64,000 nt of DNA from Elusimicrobiaceae bacterium (GTDB taxonomy: Bacteria > Elusimicrobiota > Elusimicrobia > Elusimicrobiales > Elusimicrobiaceae): contig JAFXUJ010000001.1 in the NCBI GenBank assembly GCA_017525025.1, positions 1 through 64,000 on the forward strand, in the 5' to 3' direction. Both the position numbers and the translations under genes were made by a program. This document shows, in pieces, positions 8,397 to 15,636 of the stretch (position 1 is the first letter of the stretch; each line of letters starts with the position of its first letter). The notes below the pieces were generated by a model. That model did no database searches and was not told the DNA's origin. It saw only the letters and a program-made list of their open reading frames with translations.

Positions 8397-8584
8397 TAGT
8401 TGCCCCCAATTACTTTGCCCAGCAATTCGGTTAAACCATAGTCAATAACGCTAACGTAAATTGCCACCAGCAATACGACTATTGCCACCAAAAAAGTGGA
8501 TTGGACCACTTCTTGCCGGGAAAGCCAAGTGGATTTTCTCAGCTCAGCTACGGACTCTTTGAGAAAATTGATAGCTTTATTCAT
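8396..8584 (-). CDS. secE: Protein translocase subunit SecE
   Basis: SecE is the small essential subunit that clamps SecY in the inner membrane. The 62-residue product has the conserved cytoplasmic helix (ELRKSTWLSRQEVV) followed by one transmembrane helix at about residues 31-53, the short one-helix form found in most bacteria. GAGGATA precedes the ATG. Confidence 0.93.
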   Translation of the reverse strand: MNKAINFLKESVAELRKSTWLSRQEVVQSTFLVAIVVLLVAIYVSVIDYGLTELLGKVIGGN

Positions 8585-8610
8585 ACAAATTTATCCTCGG
8601 TATAAACCTC

Positions 8611-8685
8611 TGGCAGGAGCGGAAGGACTCGAACCTTCAGTCCCGGTTTTGGAGACCGGTGGTTTACCAGTTAACCGACGCTCCC
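8611..8685 (-). tRNA. trnW: tRNA-Trp (anticodon CCA)
   Basis: The cloverleaf has acceptor GGGAGCG, a CTCCAAA anticodon loop with CCA at the centre, and an encoded 3' CCA. It is the only one of the five tRNAs here with CCA in the DNA. It lies between rpmG and secE, a common place for tRNA-Trp. Confidence 0.95.
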
Positions 8686-8695
8686 ACAAAAAATC

Positions 8696-8857
8696 TTACG
8701 AAGCTTTACCTTCTTTGTGAACGGTGCTCTTTCCGCATTTTTTGCAGAATTTGTTCACTTCTAATTTATATTCTTTCTTCTTACCGCGCACTTGATAGTA
8801 GTTTCTGCTTTTGCAATTCGTGCAAATCAGCGCGATTGTAATTCTTTCACTTGCCAT
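8696..8857 (-). CDS. rpmG: 50S ribosomal protein L33
   Basis: This is a 53-residue ribosomal protein. It has two CxxC pairs (CTNC near residues 12-15 and CKKC near 38-41), so it is the zinc-binding form of L33, and it carries the family phrase YYQVRGKKKEYKLEVNKFC. AAGGA lies upstream of the ATG. It sits in the canonical place between tuf and tRNA-Trp/secE. Confidence 0.95.
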   Translation of the reverse strand: MASERITIALICTNCKSRNYYQVRGKKKEYKLEVNKFCKKCGKSTVHKEGKAS

Positions 8858-8903
8858 CGTATAATCCTTAAATTGACGGCGCTTAAAAGCGCCCGGGTAA
8901 ATG

Positions 8904-8959
8904 TTAGTTCAAAAAGTTCTCTGTGGGGGCGCCAACAGACGCCCCCACCAAGTGAACTA
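8904..8959 (-). terminator. Large hairpin between tuf and rpmG
   Basis: An inner stem pairs TGGGGGCG with CGCCCCCA (8924-8947), and an outer stem pairs TTAGTTC with GAACTAA (8904-8910 and 8953-8959). On the minus strand the inner stem is followed after eight bases by TTTTT. It may partly terminate transcription or act as a processing site, so that tuf mRNA exceeds the downstream genes. Confidence 0.55.
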
Positions 8960-8971
8960 AACAATTTTTTA

Positions 8972-10162
8972 CTACTCAATAATTTTGGTTACTACACCAG
9001 CGCCTACGGTGTGGCCGCCTTCGCGGATAGCGAAGCGCAAACCTTCTTCCATGGCTACCGGGGTAATAAGTTTAACTTCAATTTCCGCATTGTCGCCGGG
9101 CATAATCATTTCTTGTTTGAAAGATAATTCACCGGTTACGTCAGTGGTGCGGAGATAGAATTGCGGTTTATAACCCGGAGTTAACGGGGTATGGCGACCG
9201 CCTTCTTCTTTTTTCAAGATATATACTTGACCGATGAAATGTTTGTGCGGGTTGACCGATTTCGGCGCAGCCAATACTTGACCGCGTTCTACTTGGTTCT
9301 TTTCAATACCGCGCAACAAAATACCTACGTTATCGCCGGCGATACCTTCATCCAAGAGTTTGCGGAACATTTCGATACCGGTGGCTACGGTGTTCATGGT
9401 GTCGCGGAAACCGATGATTTCCAAGGCGTCACCCACGTGCACCTTACCGCGTTCAATTCTACCGGTGGCTACCGTACCGCGGCCGGTAATAGAGAATACG
9501 TCTTCTACGGCCATCAAGAACGGTTTATCGGTTTCGCGTTTGGGTTCGGGGATCCAGCTATCCAACGCATCCATCAAGCGTTTGATGCAGGGTTCGCCGA
9601 GTTCGCTTTGGTCACCTTCAATGGCTTTCAAAGCGGAACCGCGCACGATCGGCGTGTTATCGCGATCAAATTCGTATTTACCCAGCAAATCGCGGATTTC
9701 TTCTTCAACGAGGTCTAACAAATCTTTGTCATCAACCAAGTCTACTTTGTTCAAGAAAACAACGAGTTTCGGTACGTTTACCTGTTTGGCCAAAAGCACG
9801 TGTTCGCGGGTTTGCGGCATCGGGCCGTCTACAGCAGAAACCACCAAGATAGCACCGTCCATTTGGGCGGCACCGGTGATCATGTTTTTAATGTAGTCAG
9901 CGTGGCCGGGACAGTCAATGTGCGCATAGTGGCGTTTGTCGGATTCGTATTCTACGTGAGACACAGCCACGGTTACGATTTTAGAAGCGTCGCGCACGAC
10001 ACCGCCTTTGGCGATATCCGTGTAAGCCATAGCTTTGGCTTTACCTTCTTTGGCTAATACTTTGGTAATAGCGGTGGTAAGCGTCGTCTTACCGTGGTCT
10101 ACGTGACCAATGGTACCGACGTTTACGTGCGGTTTGCTGCGGGAAAATTTTTCCTTTGCCAT
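8972..10162 (-). CDS. tuf: Elongation factor Tu with a divergent switch I
   Basis: EF-Tu delivers aminoacyl-tRNA to the ribosome as a GTPase. The 396-residue product has the P-loop GHVDHGKT at residues 19-26, DCPGH at 83-87 and NKVD at 138-141, and domains 2 and 3 look normal. Switch I is unusual. Where nearly all bacterial EF-Tu have a segment ending RGITI, this protein has KIVTV at 61-65 inside a region about two residues longer; only the central threonine (T64) is kept. The nucleotide frame is intact across the region. The reading frame extends upstream to 10249 through a tRNA gene; the true ATG at 10162 has AGGAG upstream. Confidence 0.96.
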   Translation of the reverse strand: MAKEKFSRSKPHVNVGTIGHVDHGKTTLTTAITKVLAKEGKAKAMAYTDIAKGGVVRDASKIVTVAVSHVEYESDKRHYAHIDCPGHADYIKNMITGAAQMDGAILVVSAVDGPMPQTREHVLLAKQVNVPKLVVFLNKVDLVDDKDLLDLVEEEIRDLLGKYEFDRDNTPIVRGSALKAIEGDQSELGEPCIKRLMDALDSWIPEPKRETDKPFLMAVEDVFSITGRGTVATGRIERGKVHVGDALEIIGFRDTMNTVATGIEMFRKLLDEGIAGDNVGILLRGIEKNQVERGQVLAAPKSVNPHKHFIGQVYILKKEEGGRHTPLTPGYKPQFYLRTTDVTGELSFKQEMIMPGDNAEIEVKLITPVAMEEGLRFAIREGGHTVGAGVVTKIIE

Positions 10163-10207
10163 TTTGTTTAGTTCTCCTGTATTAATCTTACTTCTTTTAT
10201 TTAAATC

Positions 10208-10280
10208 AGCTGGGAGTGGGAATCGAACCCACGACCTTCTCCTTACCATGGAGATGCTCTACCGACTGAGCTACCCCAGC
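10208..10280 (-). tRNA. trnT: tRNA-Thr (anticodon GGT), copy 2
   Basis: The anticodon loop is ATGGTAA, with GGT at the centre, between TCTCC and GGAGA. Its 72 core bases are identical to those of the copy at 10327-10399. No CCA is encoded. It is the last tRNA before tuf. Confidence 0.95.
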
Positions 10281-10326
10281 ATTTTCGTTCCTATGAAGGG
10301 AACAAATCGGTTGTTTCTTTATAATA

Positions 10327-10399
10327 AGCTGGGAGTGGGAATCGAACCCACGACCTTCTCCTTACCATGGAGATGCTCTACCGACTGAGCTACCCCAGC
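10327..10399 (-). tRNA. trnT: tRNA-Thr (anticodon GGT), copy 1
   Basis: The sequence is identical to the tRNA-Thr at 10208-10280, from which it is separated by 46 bases containing a small hairpin (GTTCC with GGAAC). The tandem identical copies point to recent duplication or gene conversion. No CCA is encoded. Confidence 0.95.
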
Positions 10400-10420
10400 A
10401 TTACAAAGACAATTCTTATA

Positions 10421-10491
10421 AGCGGGCGATGGGAATCGAACCCACGTCACAAGCTTGGAAGGCTAGTGTTCTACCATTGAACCACGCCCGC
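10421..10491 (-). tRNA. trnG: tRNA-Gly (anticodon TCC)
   Basis: The acceptor stem GCGGGCG pairs perfectly with CGCCCGC, and the anticodon loop CTTCCAA holds TCC. The anticodon stem CTAGC/GCTTG has a T-T mismatch at its second pair. No CCA is encoded. It is the first gene of the tRNA-tuf transcript. Confidence 0.93.
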
Positions 10492-10506
10492 AAAAATCAA
10501 CACTTT

Positions 10507-10515
10507 ATTATACCA
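10507..10515 (-). promoter_or_regulatory. Extended -10 promoter of tRNA-Gly and the tuf operon
   Basis: The minus strand reads TGG TATAAT just upstream of the tRNA-Gly 5' end. I see no good -35, which fits an extended -10 promoter. It follows directly on the T-run of the preceding hairpin. Confidence 0.6.
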
Positions 10516-10558
10516 AAAAAAGACCCGCGGGGAAAGCCGGTCTAACCCGGCGCACCCG
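10514..10558 (-). terminator. Terminator-like double hairpin before tRNA-Gly
   Basis: On the minus strand GCCGG pairs with CCGGC around GTTAGA. An overlapping alternative pairs AGACC with GGTCT and runs into TTTTTTT. The two pairings exclude each other, as in an attenuator. The motif GGGTGCGCC at its start resembles GGGTACGCC in the RNA at 10698-10768. Confidence 0.5.
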
Positions 10559-10560
10559 AT

Positions 10561-10587
10561 AAAAACGACCTCCTTTATGGAGGTCTT
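10561..10587. terminator. Bidirectional hairpin directly behind a promoter
   Basis: GACCTCC pairs with GGAGGTC around a five-base loop, with a T-run on both sides. On the minus strand it lies at the predicted start of the transcript from the promoter at 10594-10623, so that transcript would be only about 25 bases unless the hairpin is bypassed. Confidence 0.7.
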
Positions 10588-10593
10588 TTAAAT

Positions 10594-10623
10594 ATTATAG
10601 CATAGTGCACGAAACTTTGGCAA
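10594..10623 (-). promoter_or_regulatory. Strong minus-strand promoter
   Basis: TTGCCA (10618-10623) is followed after 18 bases by an extended -10, TGC TATAAT (10594-10602). It faces the tRNA-tuf operon, with two terminator-like hairpins in between. Confidence 0.65.
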
Positions 10624-10624
10624 G

Positions 10625-10685
10625 AAAAACAACGGGTCCCTAGACCGTTTAAGAGATATCCCCTATGTTACCGGGGACAACTCCT
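10625..10685 (-). other. Hairpin plus terminator following the orphan RNA
   Basis: The minus strand holds a stem AGGAG/CTCTT enclosing TCCCC/GGGGA (10651-10685). It is followed by a terminator with AACGG/CCGTT and a T-run (10625-10649). I see no promoter between this module and the RNA at 10698-10768, so it may be a read-through extension of that RNA to about 144 nt. Confidence 0.45.
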
Positions 10686-10697
10686 GTAAAATAAGAC

Positions 10698-10768
10698 AAA
10701 AAAAGAGGGAGGCCTTGCTCTCTTAACGAGGCGTACCCAATCTTAGTCGGGTGTAGGTGGCACTCCCT
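10698..10768 (-). ncRNA. Orphan RNA of about 71 nt with a three-way-junction fold
   Basis: A perfect promoter precedes it and no reading frame fits. On paper it folds into a closing stem of nine pairs (AGGGAG and GCC with GGC and CTCCCT, one bulged base). This encloses two small hairpins, ACCC/GGGT and CTC/GAG. The 3' strand of the closing stem runs straight into seven Ts, so the closing stem doubles as the terminator. I recognise no RNA family. It could be a free small RNA, or a leader or attenuator for the tRNA-tuf operon downstream. Confidence 0.6.
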
Positions 10769-10774
10769 ACTTCC

Positions 10775-10802
10775 AGTATAACAAAAAATAAGCGAATGTC
10801 AA
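10775..10802 (-). promoter_or_regulatory. Consensus promoter of the orphan RNA
   Basis: TTGACA (10797-10802) is followed after 16 bases by TATACT (10775-10780), and the predicted start at 10768 is exactly the first base of the closing stem. Confidence 0.8.
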
Positions 10803-10832
10803 GCCGGAATTTTCCCCCTCTTCAAAAATTTT

Positions 10833-10841
10833 TGCTATAAT
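10833..10841 (+). promoter_or_regulatory. Extended -10 promoter of tRNA-Cys
   Basis: TGC TATAAT, an exact extended -10, lies about 30 bases upstream of tRNA-Cys. The -35 region is weak. Confidence 0.65.
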
Positions 10842-10871
10842 AATTAAGAAAAGAATTTTTTAGAAGTATTT

Positions 10872-10943
10872 GGTGCGGTGGCCAAGTGGTAAGGCGTCAG
10901 TCTGCAAAACTGATATTCGTGGGTTCGATTCCCGCCCGCACCT
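10872..10943 (+). tRNA. trnC: tRNA-Cys (anticodon GCA)
   Basis: The acceptor stem GGTGCGG pairs with CCGCACC, and the anticodon loop CTGCAAA holds GCA between TCAGT and ACTGA. No CCA is encoded. A terminator follows 17 bases later, so it is a single-gene unit. Confidence 0.96.
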
Positions 10944-10960
10944 ATTTTTACAGGATAGAA

Positions 10961-10985
10961 ACCGCCTAAAGGCGGTTTTTGTTTT
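10961..10985 (+). terminator. Terminator of tRNA-Cys
   Basis: ACCGCC pairs with GGCGGT around TAAA and is followed by TTTTGTTTT. Confidence 0.9.
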
Positions 10986-11038
10986 AACAAAACACCCCAA
11001 CAACCCATTTTTCCCGGAAAAAAGATACAATAACCTAT

Positions 11039-11335
11039 ATGGCAAAAAGAGATATCGTACAAGTAGAAGTCAAAAAAATTCCGTTGGACATAGAAGCGGA
11101 AGATTTGGGCGTTGTGGAATGGACAGATTTAGCCGGACAAGTGGAAGCGTACATGGATCAGTTAGAAGAAATTGATACGCTGAAACGTGCTCTAATAGCC
11201 GCGCTTCACTTTGCAGCTAAATCATATACGCAAACCCAAAGCGAGGGCGGCAAGCGCCAGGAAGAAAATTCCCGCGTAAATGACCTGATTTTAAAACTAA
11301 AAAGTGCCTTGGAACCGACACAAACTAAACTATGA
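11039..11335 (+). CDS. zapA: ZapA-like cell division protein
   Basis: ZapA proteins bind and bundle FtsZ at the division ring. The 98-residue product has the ZapA layout: a short beta-rich N-terminus, then long helices, with LKRALIAALHFAAKSYTQ at about residues 49-66 matching the conserved IAALNI-type helix, and a coiled-coil end. The similarity is modest, so the name is tentative. No Shine-Dalgarno is present; TACAAT ends seven bases before the ATG, suggesting a leaderless mRNA. Its stop overlaps the rarA start as ATGA. Confidence 0.65.
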   Translation: MAKRDIVQVEVKKIPLDIEAEDLGVVEWTDLAGQVEAYMDQLEEIDTLKRALIAALHFAAKSYTQTQSEGGKRQEENSRVNDLILKLKSALEPTQTKL

Positions 11336-12582
11336 GTGACGAAGAAAATATCATTCCGCTGGCCGCACGCCAAGCGCCCAAAAAACTGGAAGATTTTGCC
11401 GGACAACCGCATCTGCTCGGGCCGGGCAAAATGTTGCGGCGTTTGTTGGAAGCGGACATGATTAAATCAGCCGTTTTCTTTGGTCCGCCCGGGTGCGGTA
11501 AAACGGCTACCGCGCGCTATATTGCCTCGCGCACACAGGCCTATACCGTAGAGCTCAATGCTGCCGCTGCCGGAGTGGCCGACATTAAAAAAGTGTTAGC
11601 CGAAGCCAAGGATCGCGCCCGTACACCTACATTTGACCAAAAGCGCACGCTTGTTATTTTGGATGAAATTCACCACTTTAATAAAACCCAACAAGATGTT
11701 CTATTACCTTCCGTAGAAAAAGGCGAGATTATTTTAATCGGCATCACGACGGAAAACCCATATTTTTATATTAACACGGCTTTACTTTCACGCTTTTCCG
11801 TATTTGAATTTAAGGCCCTCGCCGATAAAGATTTACTTAAAATTTTAAACCGCGCCGCCCAAGACGAACACGCTAAAATTGACGAAGACGCTGCCGAATT
11901 TTTTATCATCCAAGCCAACGGTGACAGCCGCAAAATGTTAAACGCCGCTGAACTGGCCTTTGTAACAACAACGCCGGGCAAAGACGGAGTGAAACATATT
12001 GATTTGGAAATTGCCAAAGAGTGCATCCAGCGCCGCCACTTAAATTACGACAAAAAAGGCGACGAACATTACGATATTATTTCCGCTTTTATTAAATCAA
12101 TGCGCGGCTCGGACCCAGATGCCACCGCCTATTGGCTTGCCCGCATGCTGGAAAGCGGGGAAGATCCGCGCTTTATTGCGCGCCGCATTTTAATTTGTGC
12201 AAGCGAAGACGTCGGGTTGGCCGAACCCGCTGCTATCATGATTGCGCAAGCCGCTTTTTCCGCGGCTGAAGAACTCGGTATGCCGGAAGTGCGCATCCCC
12301 TTGGCCCACGCCGCTATTTATGTAGCGTGTTGCCCTAAAAGTAATTCAGCCTATTTGGCCATAGACGGGGCTTTGCAAGAAGTGCGCGAAGGCCGCTACC
12401 GCCCGGTGCCGGATCACTTGCGCTCCGGCGGGAAAAACCGCGGCTACAAATACGCGCACGATTTCCCAAATCACTACGTTAAACAACCTTATATGCCTTA
12501 CCCGAAGAAATTTTTTGAACCGGGAACGTTAGGCAAAGAAGCCGCCCTTATTGAACGGCTTAAAAAAATTAAAGGGGAATAA
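11332..12582 (+). CDS. rarA: Replication-associated recombination protein RarA
   Basis: RarA (MgsA, YcaJ) is an AAA+ ATPase related to clamp-loader subunits that acts at stalled replication forks. The 416-residue product has Walker [12 protein letters not shown] near residue 47 and Walker [11 protein letters not shown] near 110, followed by the conserved [16 protein letters not shown]. The C-terminal tetramerisation region includes [16 protein letters not shown]. It heads a DNA-maintenance operon with xseA and xseB; xseA begins directly after its stop. Confidence 0.95.
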   Translation: MSDEENIIPLAARQAPKKLEDFAGQPHLLGPGKMLRRLLEADMIKSAVFFGPPGCGKTATARYIASRTQAYTVELNAAAAGVADIKKVLAEAKDRARTPTFDQKRTLVILDEIHHFNKTQQDVLLPSVEKGEIILIGITTENPYFYINTALLSRFSVFEFKALADKDLLKILNRAAQDEHAKIDEDAAEFFIIQANGDSRKMLNAAELAFVTTTPGKDGVKHIDLEIAKECIQRRHLNYDKKGDEHYDIISAFIKSMRGSDPDATAYWLARMLESGEDPRFIARRILICASEDVGLAEPAAIMIAQAAFSAAEELGMPEVRIPLAHAAIYVACCPKSNSAYLAIDGALQEVREGRYRPVPDHLRSGGKNRGYKYAHDFPNHYVKQPYMPYPKKFFEPGTLGKEAALIERLKKIKGE

Positions 12583-13788
12583 ATGGAACCCGAAGCTCCT
12601 TTTTGCGGCCAAGTTTTTACCGTTACAGCTATTACGCTCGCCGTTAAGCAAATGCTGGAAGGCGTGTTTCGCGGGGTATTTGTGGAAGGCGAAGTAAGCA
12701 ATTTGCGTACTGCCGCCAGCGGACATGTATATTTTGATTTGAAAGACCGGGAGTCTCTCTTGTCCGGCGTGATGTTCAAGTGGGATGCCAAAAAATACGG
12801 TGACCAATTGCAAGAGGGAATGCAGGTTCGTGTCGGTGGCGATTTTTCGTGCTATGCCAAACAAGGCCGCTACCAAATCGTTGCCAAAAGCGCAGAGCTC
12901 TTAACTAAGGGAAATCTCTTTTTAGAATTTGAAAAACTCAAAAAGAAATTGGAAACAGAAGGGCTCTTCTCCCCGGAGCATAAAAAAGAAATTCCCACTT
13001 ATCCTCAACGAATCGCTGTAATTACTTCCCCCACCGGGGCAGCTGTGCGCGATATTTTATCCGTTTTAAAACGTCGTAGCCCACATTTGGAAATTTTAAT
13101 TATTCCTACCCTTGTACAAGGGGATGAAGCCGCCCCGCAAATCGCGCAAGCCTTACAAGATGCCAACCGTTTTACTCCTAAACCGGACGTAATTTTGTTG
13201 GGCCGCGGCGGCGGAAGCATAGAAGACTTATGGGCATTTAATGAAGAAATCGTCGCCCGCGCTATCTTTAAAAGTAAAATCCCGGTGATTTCTTGCGTCG
13301 GGCATGAAGTAGATTTTACCATCGCCGATTTCGTGGCCGACTTGCGCGCGCCTACACCTTCCGCCGCGGCGGAACTGGTGGTTAAAAATTCACAAAACAC
13401 GCACGAACATATTGCCGATTTACAAAAACGTTTGCTGCAAGCCGTACATTTATTTTACGAACGCGCCAAACGCCGATATGATTTGGCGGTTAATTCCCCC
13501 GTTTTTAAACGTCCGGCGGTTCTCACGCAAAACAAAGAACAACAACTGGACGACTTAACCATGCGTTTAGAACAAACTTTTTCCTTGCGGGAAGCGTATT
13601 TCAAGCAACGCTTTGAAATCGCTTCGCAAAAACTTGCTGCCCTCGGCCCGCAAGCTGTTTTAAAACGCGGGTACAGTATCACGCGCAAACAAGATGGTAC
13701 CGTTATCAGTCGGGTAGCGCAAACGCAAAGCGGGGAAGAGATTTACGTGCAAGTACAAGACGGCATGATTTATACGAAAGTAAAGTGA
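12583..13788 (+). CDS. xseA: Exodeoxyribonuclease VII large subunit
   Basis: XseA and XseB together degrade single-stranded DNA from both ends. The 401-residue product has an N-terminal OB fold (about residues 10-100), the catalytic core with ITSPTGAAVRDI near 145 and GRGGGSIEDLWAFNEE near 205, and a coiled-coil C-terminal part. The length is at the short end for the family. It lies between rarA and xseB with almost no spacing. Confidence 0.95.
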   Translation: MEPEAPFCGQVFTVTAITLAVKQMLEGVFRGVFVEGEVSNLRTAASGHVYFDLKDRESLLSGVMFKWDAKKYGDQLQEGMQVRVGGDFSCYAKQGRYQIVAKSAELLTKGNLFLEFEKLKKKLETEGLFSPEHKKEIPTYPQRIAVITSPTGAAVRDILSVLKRRSPHLEILIIPTLVQGDEAAPQIAQALQDANRFTPKPDVILLGRGGGSIEDLWAFNEEIVARAIFKSKIPVISCVGHEVDFTIADFVADLRAPTPSAAAELVVKNSQNTHEHIADLQKRLLQAVHLFYERAKRRYDLAVNSPVFKRPAVLTQNKEQQLDDLTMRLEQTFSLREAYFKQRFEIASQKLAALGPQAVLKRGYSITRKQDGTVISRVAQTQSGEEIYVQVQDGMIYTKVK

Positions 13789-13794
13789 GGACTT

Positions 13795-14043
13795 ATGGCA
13801 ACAAAATTTAACTTTGAAAAACAACTTTCGCGCTTGGAAGAAATTGTCGCCAAATTGGAAGAAGAACAAACCGATTTGGACACTTCCGTTAAATTGTTTG
13901 AGGAAGGCGTTGTTCTTTCCAAAGAACTGGCGCAAAAATTGGAAACCGTCAAATTCAAAGTGGAAGAATTAAAGAAAAAAGGCGCCGAAATGATAACGCA
14001 GCCTTTTGATACCGAACTGGCGGAAAATACCGATGGCGAATAA
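13795..14043 (+). CDS. xseB: Exodeoxyribonuclease VII small subunit
   Basis: The 82-residue product is a helical protein with the family core LEEIVAKLEEEQTDLDTSVKLFEEG, which wraps around the XseA coiled coil. The start lies six bases after the xseA stop behind GTGAGG. Its last 11 bases overlap the tlyA start in another frame. Confidence 0.93.
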   Translation: MATKFNFEKQLSRLEEIVAKLEEEQTDLDTSVKLFEEGVVLSKELAQKLETVKFKVEELKKKGAEMITQPFDTELAENTDGE

Positions 14044-14791
14044 AAAATTACGCTTGGATATGGCACTTGTGGAGCAAGGTTTTTTTGCTAGCCGCAACCG
14101 CGCCCAGGCCTCCATCATGGCCGGCGAAGTATTGGTAAACGGCGAAGTAGACACCCGCGCCGACCGCACCGTTTTACCGGAAGATACCCTTTCGCTCAAA
14201 GAAAAATCGTGCCCGTATGTGTCGCGCGGCGGACTTAAATTGGCGGGGGCTCTTAAACATTGGAATATATCCGTAACGGGTAAAGTATGCGTAGATATCG
14301 GCGTAGCTACGGGCGGATTTAGCGATTGCATGATTCAGGCAGGCGCTAAAGAAGTGTACGGCGTGGACGTAGGCAAAGGCCAACTGGCTGACGAAATGCG
14401 ACGGTATCAAAATTTTCATTTCAAGCCGGAAACAAACGCACGCTACATGACCGCCGATTTATTTGAAACCGCGCCGGAATTTGCGGCGGTAGATGTATCA
14501 TTTATTTCTCTTACGATGATTATGGAACCGCTTTTTAAAGTGATGGCCCCACAAAGTGAAATTGTTTTTTTGATTAAACCGCAATTTGAATTATCCCCCA
14601 AACAAGTGCCGCACGGTATTGTTAAGACCGACGAAAATCGCCAGTTGGCCATCAAACGTGTGCAAGATTTTTTTGAGAGTATAAAAGAGAAATACGGCGG
14701 CGAGTCGGGCGAAGTAATTGAGAGCCCGATAAAGGGTACCCATGGCAATACCGAATTTTTGTGGCACGTAAAAATAAATAAACCCGCCTAA
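14033..14791 (+). CDS. tlyA: TlyA family rRNA 2'-O-methyltransferase
   Basis: TlyA methylates the 2'-O of cytidines in rRNA using S-adenosylmethionine. The 252-residue product has an N-terminal S4 RNA-binding domain (about residues 4-60). A Rossmann methyltransferase follows, with the SAM motif VDIGVATGGFSDCM near residue 87 and VDVSFISLTM near 157. The reading frame is open from 14006, but the ATG at 14033, which overlaps the end of xseB, matches the family start. Its stop codon lies in the loop of the terminator. Confidence 0.92.
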   Translation: MANKKLRLDMALVEQGFFASRNRAQASIMAGEVLVNGEVDTRADRTVLPEDTLSLKEKSCPYVSRGGLKLAGALKHWNISVTGKVCVDIGVATGGFSDCMIQAGAKEVYGVDVGKGQLADEMRRYQNFHFKPETNARYMTADLFETAPEFAAVDVSFISLTMIMEPLFKVMAPQSEIVFLIKPQFELSPKQVPHGIVKTDENRQLAIKRVQDFFESIKEKYGGESGEVIESPIKGTHGNTEFLWHVKINKPA

Positions 14792-14806
14792 AAGCGGGTT
14801 TATTGT
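14780..14806. terminator. Bidirectional terminator between tlyA and the DKNYY gene
   Basis: AAACCCGC pairs with GCGGGTTT around a loop that contains the tlyA stop codon. T-rich sequence follows on both strands, serving the two convergent genes. Confidence 0.85.
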
Positions 14807-14834
14807 AAAAAGGCTTTCTCTATTGTAGCGCCAG

Positions 14835-15635
14835 TTAGTATTTGTTAAAAGAGCATTCAAATTGGCTATATCTATTGTTTTTATCAACATAAATATCGTC
14901 CTCCTCTAACCAGCGAATAGTTGCAGGGTCTGCCGGGACCCTTCTTCCACAAAGGTACACTCCATTTTTGTCTCGTAAAACGGTCATTTCATTCATCCCA
15001 ACATAAGGCCCAACTTTTTTTGAAGGCGGATTTTCCATCCTTGCCAAAAGACGCTTCGTAGCTGACGGATAAGAAGGCCCAAGCACTTTTAGCGTTGGAA
15101 TATCCACTTTAATTTGCCGATATCTATCGTTTTCATCCCAAAGAAAAATGCCATTTTTATCATACACAATTTCTTCTTGATCCCAAAGGAGAATGCCATT
15201 TTTATCATACACAATTTCATTGTCTCTTGTTGTAAAAGTGTTAGCATCTGCTATCATCGGGATAGTTCCATTAAAAACGGAGTTTTTATCTTTTCCTAAA
15301 TAATTTTTTACAATAACAAACGAAGCAGGATCTGCTGACTTGATCTTATCGGCCCCGAAAAAAACATGTCTTTTGTCTTTGGCATGGTAAGGCCCCAATA
15401 CTTCCAGATTCTGACCAAATTTGACCCACTTCCATCCTCCAAAACCTAAAAAGGTTCCTCTTTCCACCCTATAATAAATAGCTCCCCAACCTCTGCAGTA
15501 GTTTTGGGATAAAGAGGAAATGTGGGGATAAATCCCCAACTCGCAAAGAACAGGAGCACTTGCATTTCCAAGAAGCATGAGCCCCCCAACTAAGACAACT
15601 ATTATTCCTATAATTGTTAACAAAATCTTTTTCAT
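14835..15635 (-). CDS. DKNYY-family protein, membrane-anchored
   Basis: The function is unknown. The 266-residue product has one N-terminal hydrophobic segment (about residues 4-25) that may be a signal anchor. The rest is rich in DKN-containing repeats (AKDKRHVFFG, GKDKNSVFNG, YDKNGIFLWD, RDKNGVYLCG, VDKNNRYSQF), as in the DKNYY repeat family of secreted proteins. Two adjacent repeats (EIVYDKNGILLWDQ and EIVYDKNGIFLWDE) come from a 45-base tandem duplication. It lies one base after the pth stop and is probably the last gene of the glmU-prs-rplY-pth transcript. Confidence 0.75.
   Translation of the reverse strand: MKKILLTIIGIIVVLVGGLMLLGNASAPVLCELGIYPHISSLSQNYCRGWGAIYYRVERGTFLGFGGWKWVKFGQNLEVLGPYHAKDKRHVFFGADKIKSADPASFVIVKNYLGKDKNSVFNGTIPMIADANTFTTRDNEIVYDKNGILLWDQEEIVYDKNGIFLWDENDRYRQIKVDIPTLKVLGPSYPSATKRLLARMENPPSKKVGPYVGMNEMTVLRDKNGVYLCGRRVPADPATIRWLEEDDIYVDKNNRYSQFECSFNKY
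15135..15224 (-). repeat. 45-bp tandem duplication inside the DKNYY gene
   Basis: Copies at 15135-15179 and 15180-15224 differ at only a few bases and each encode 15 residues in frame. The event added exactly one repeat unit to the protein. Confidence 0.85.
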
Positions 15636-15636
15636 T

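Noticed and set aside
10163-10249. N-terminal extension of the EF-Tu frame
   Set aside because: These codons read through the tRNA-Thr gene; the protein family starts at the ATG at 10162, which has a good Shine-Dalgarno.
10741-10770. A T-box-like stretch (AGGTGGCACTCCC) on the plus strand
   Set aside because: The T-box consensus AGGGUGGNACCGCG is matched only in part, and the promoter and terminator signals lie on the other strand.
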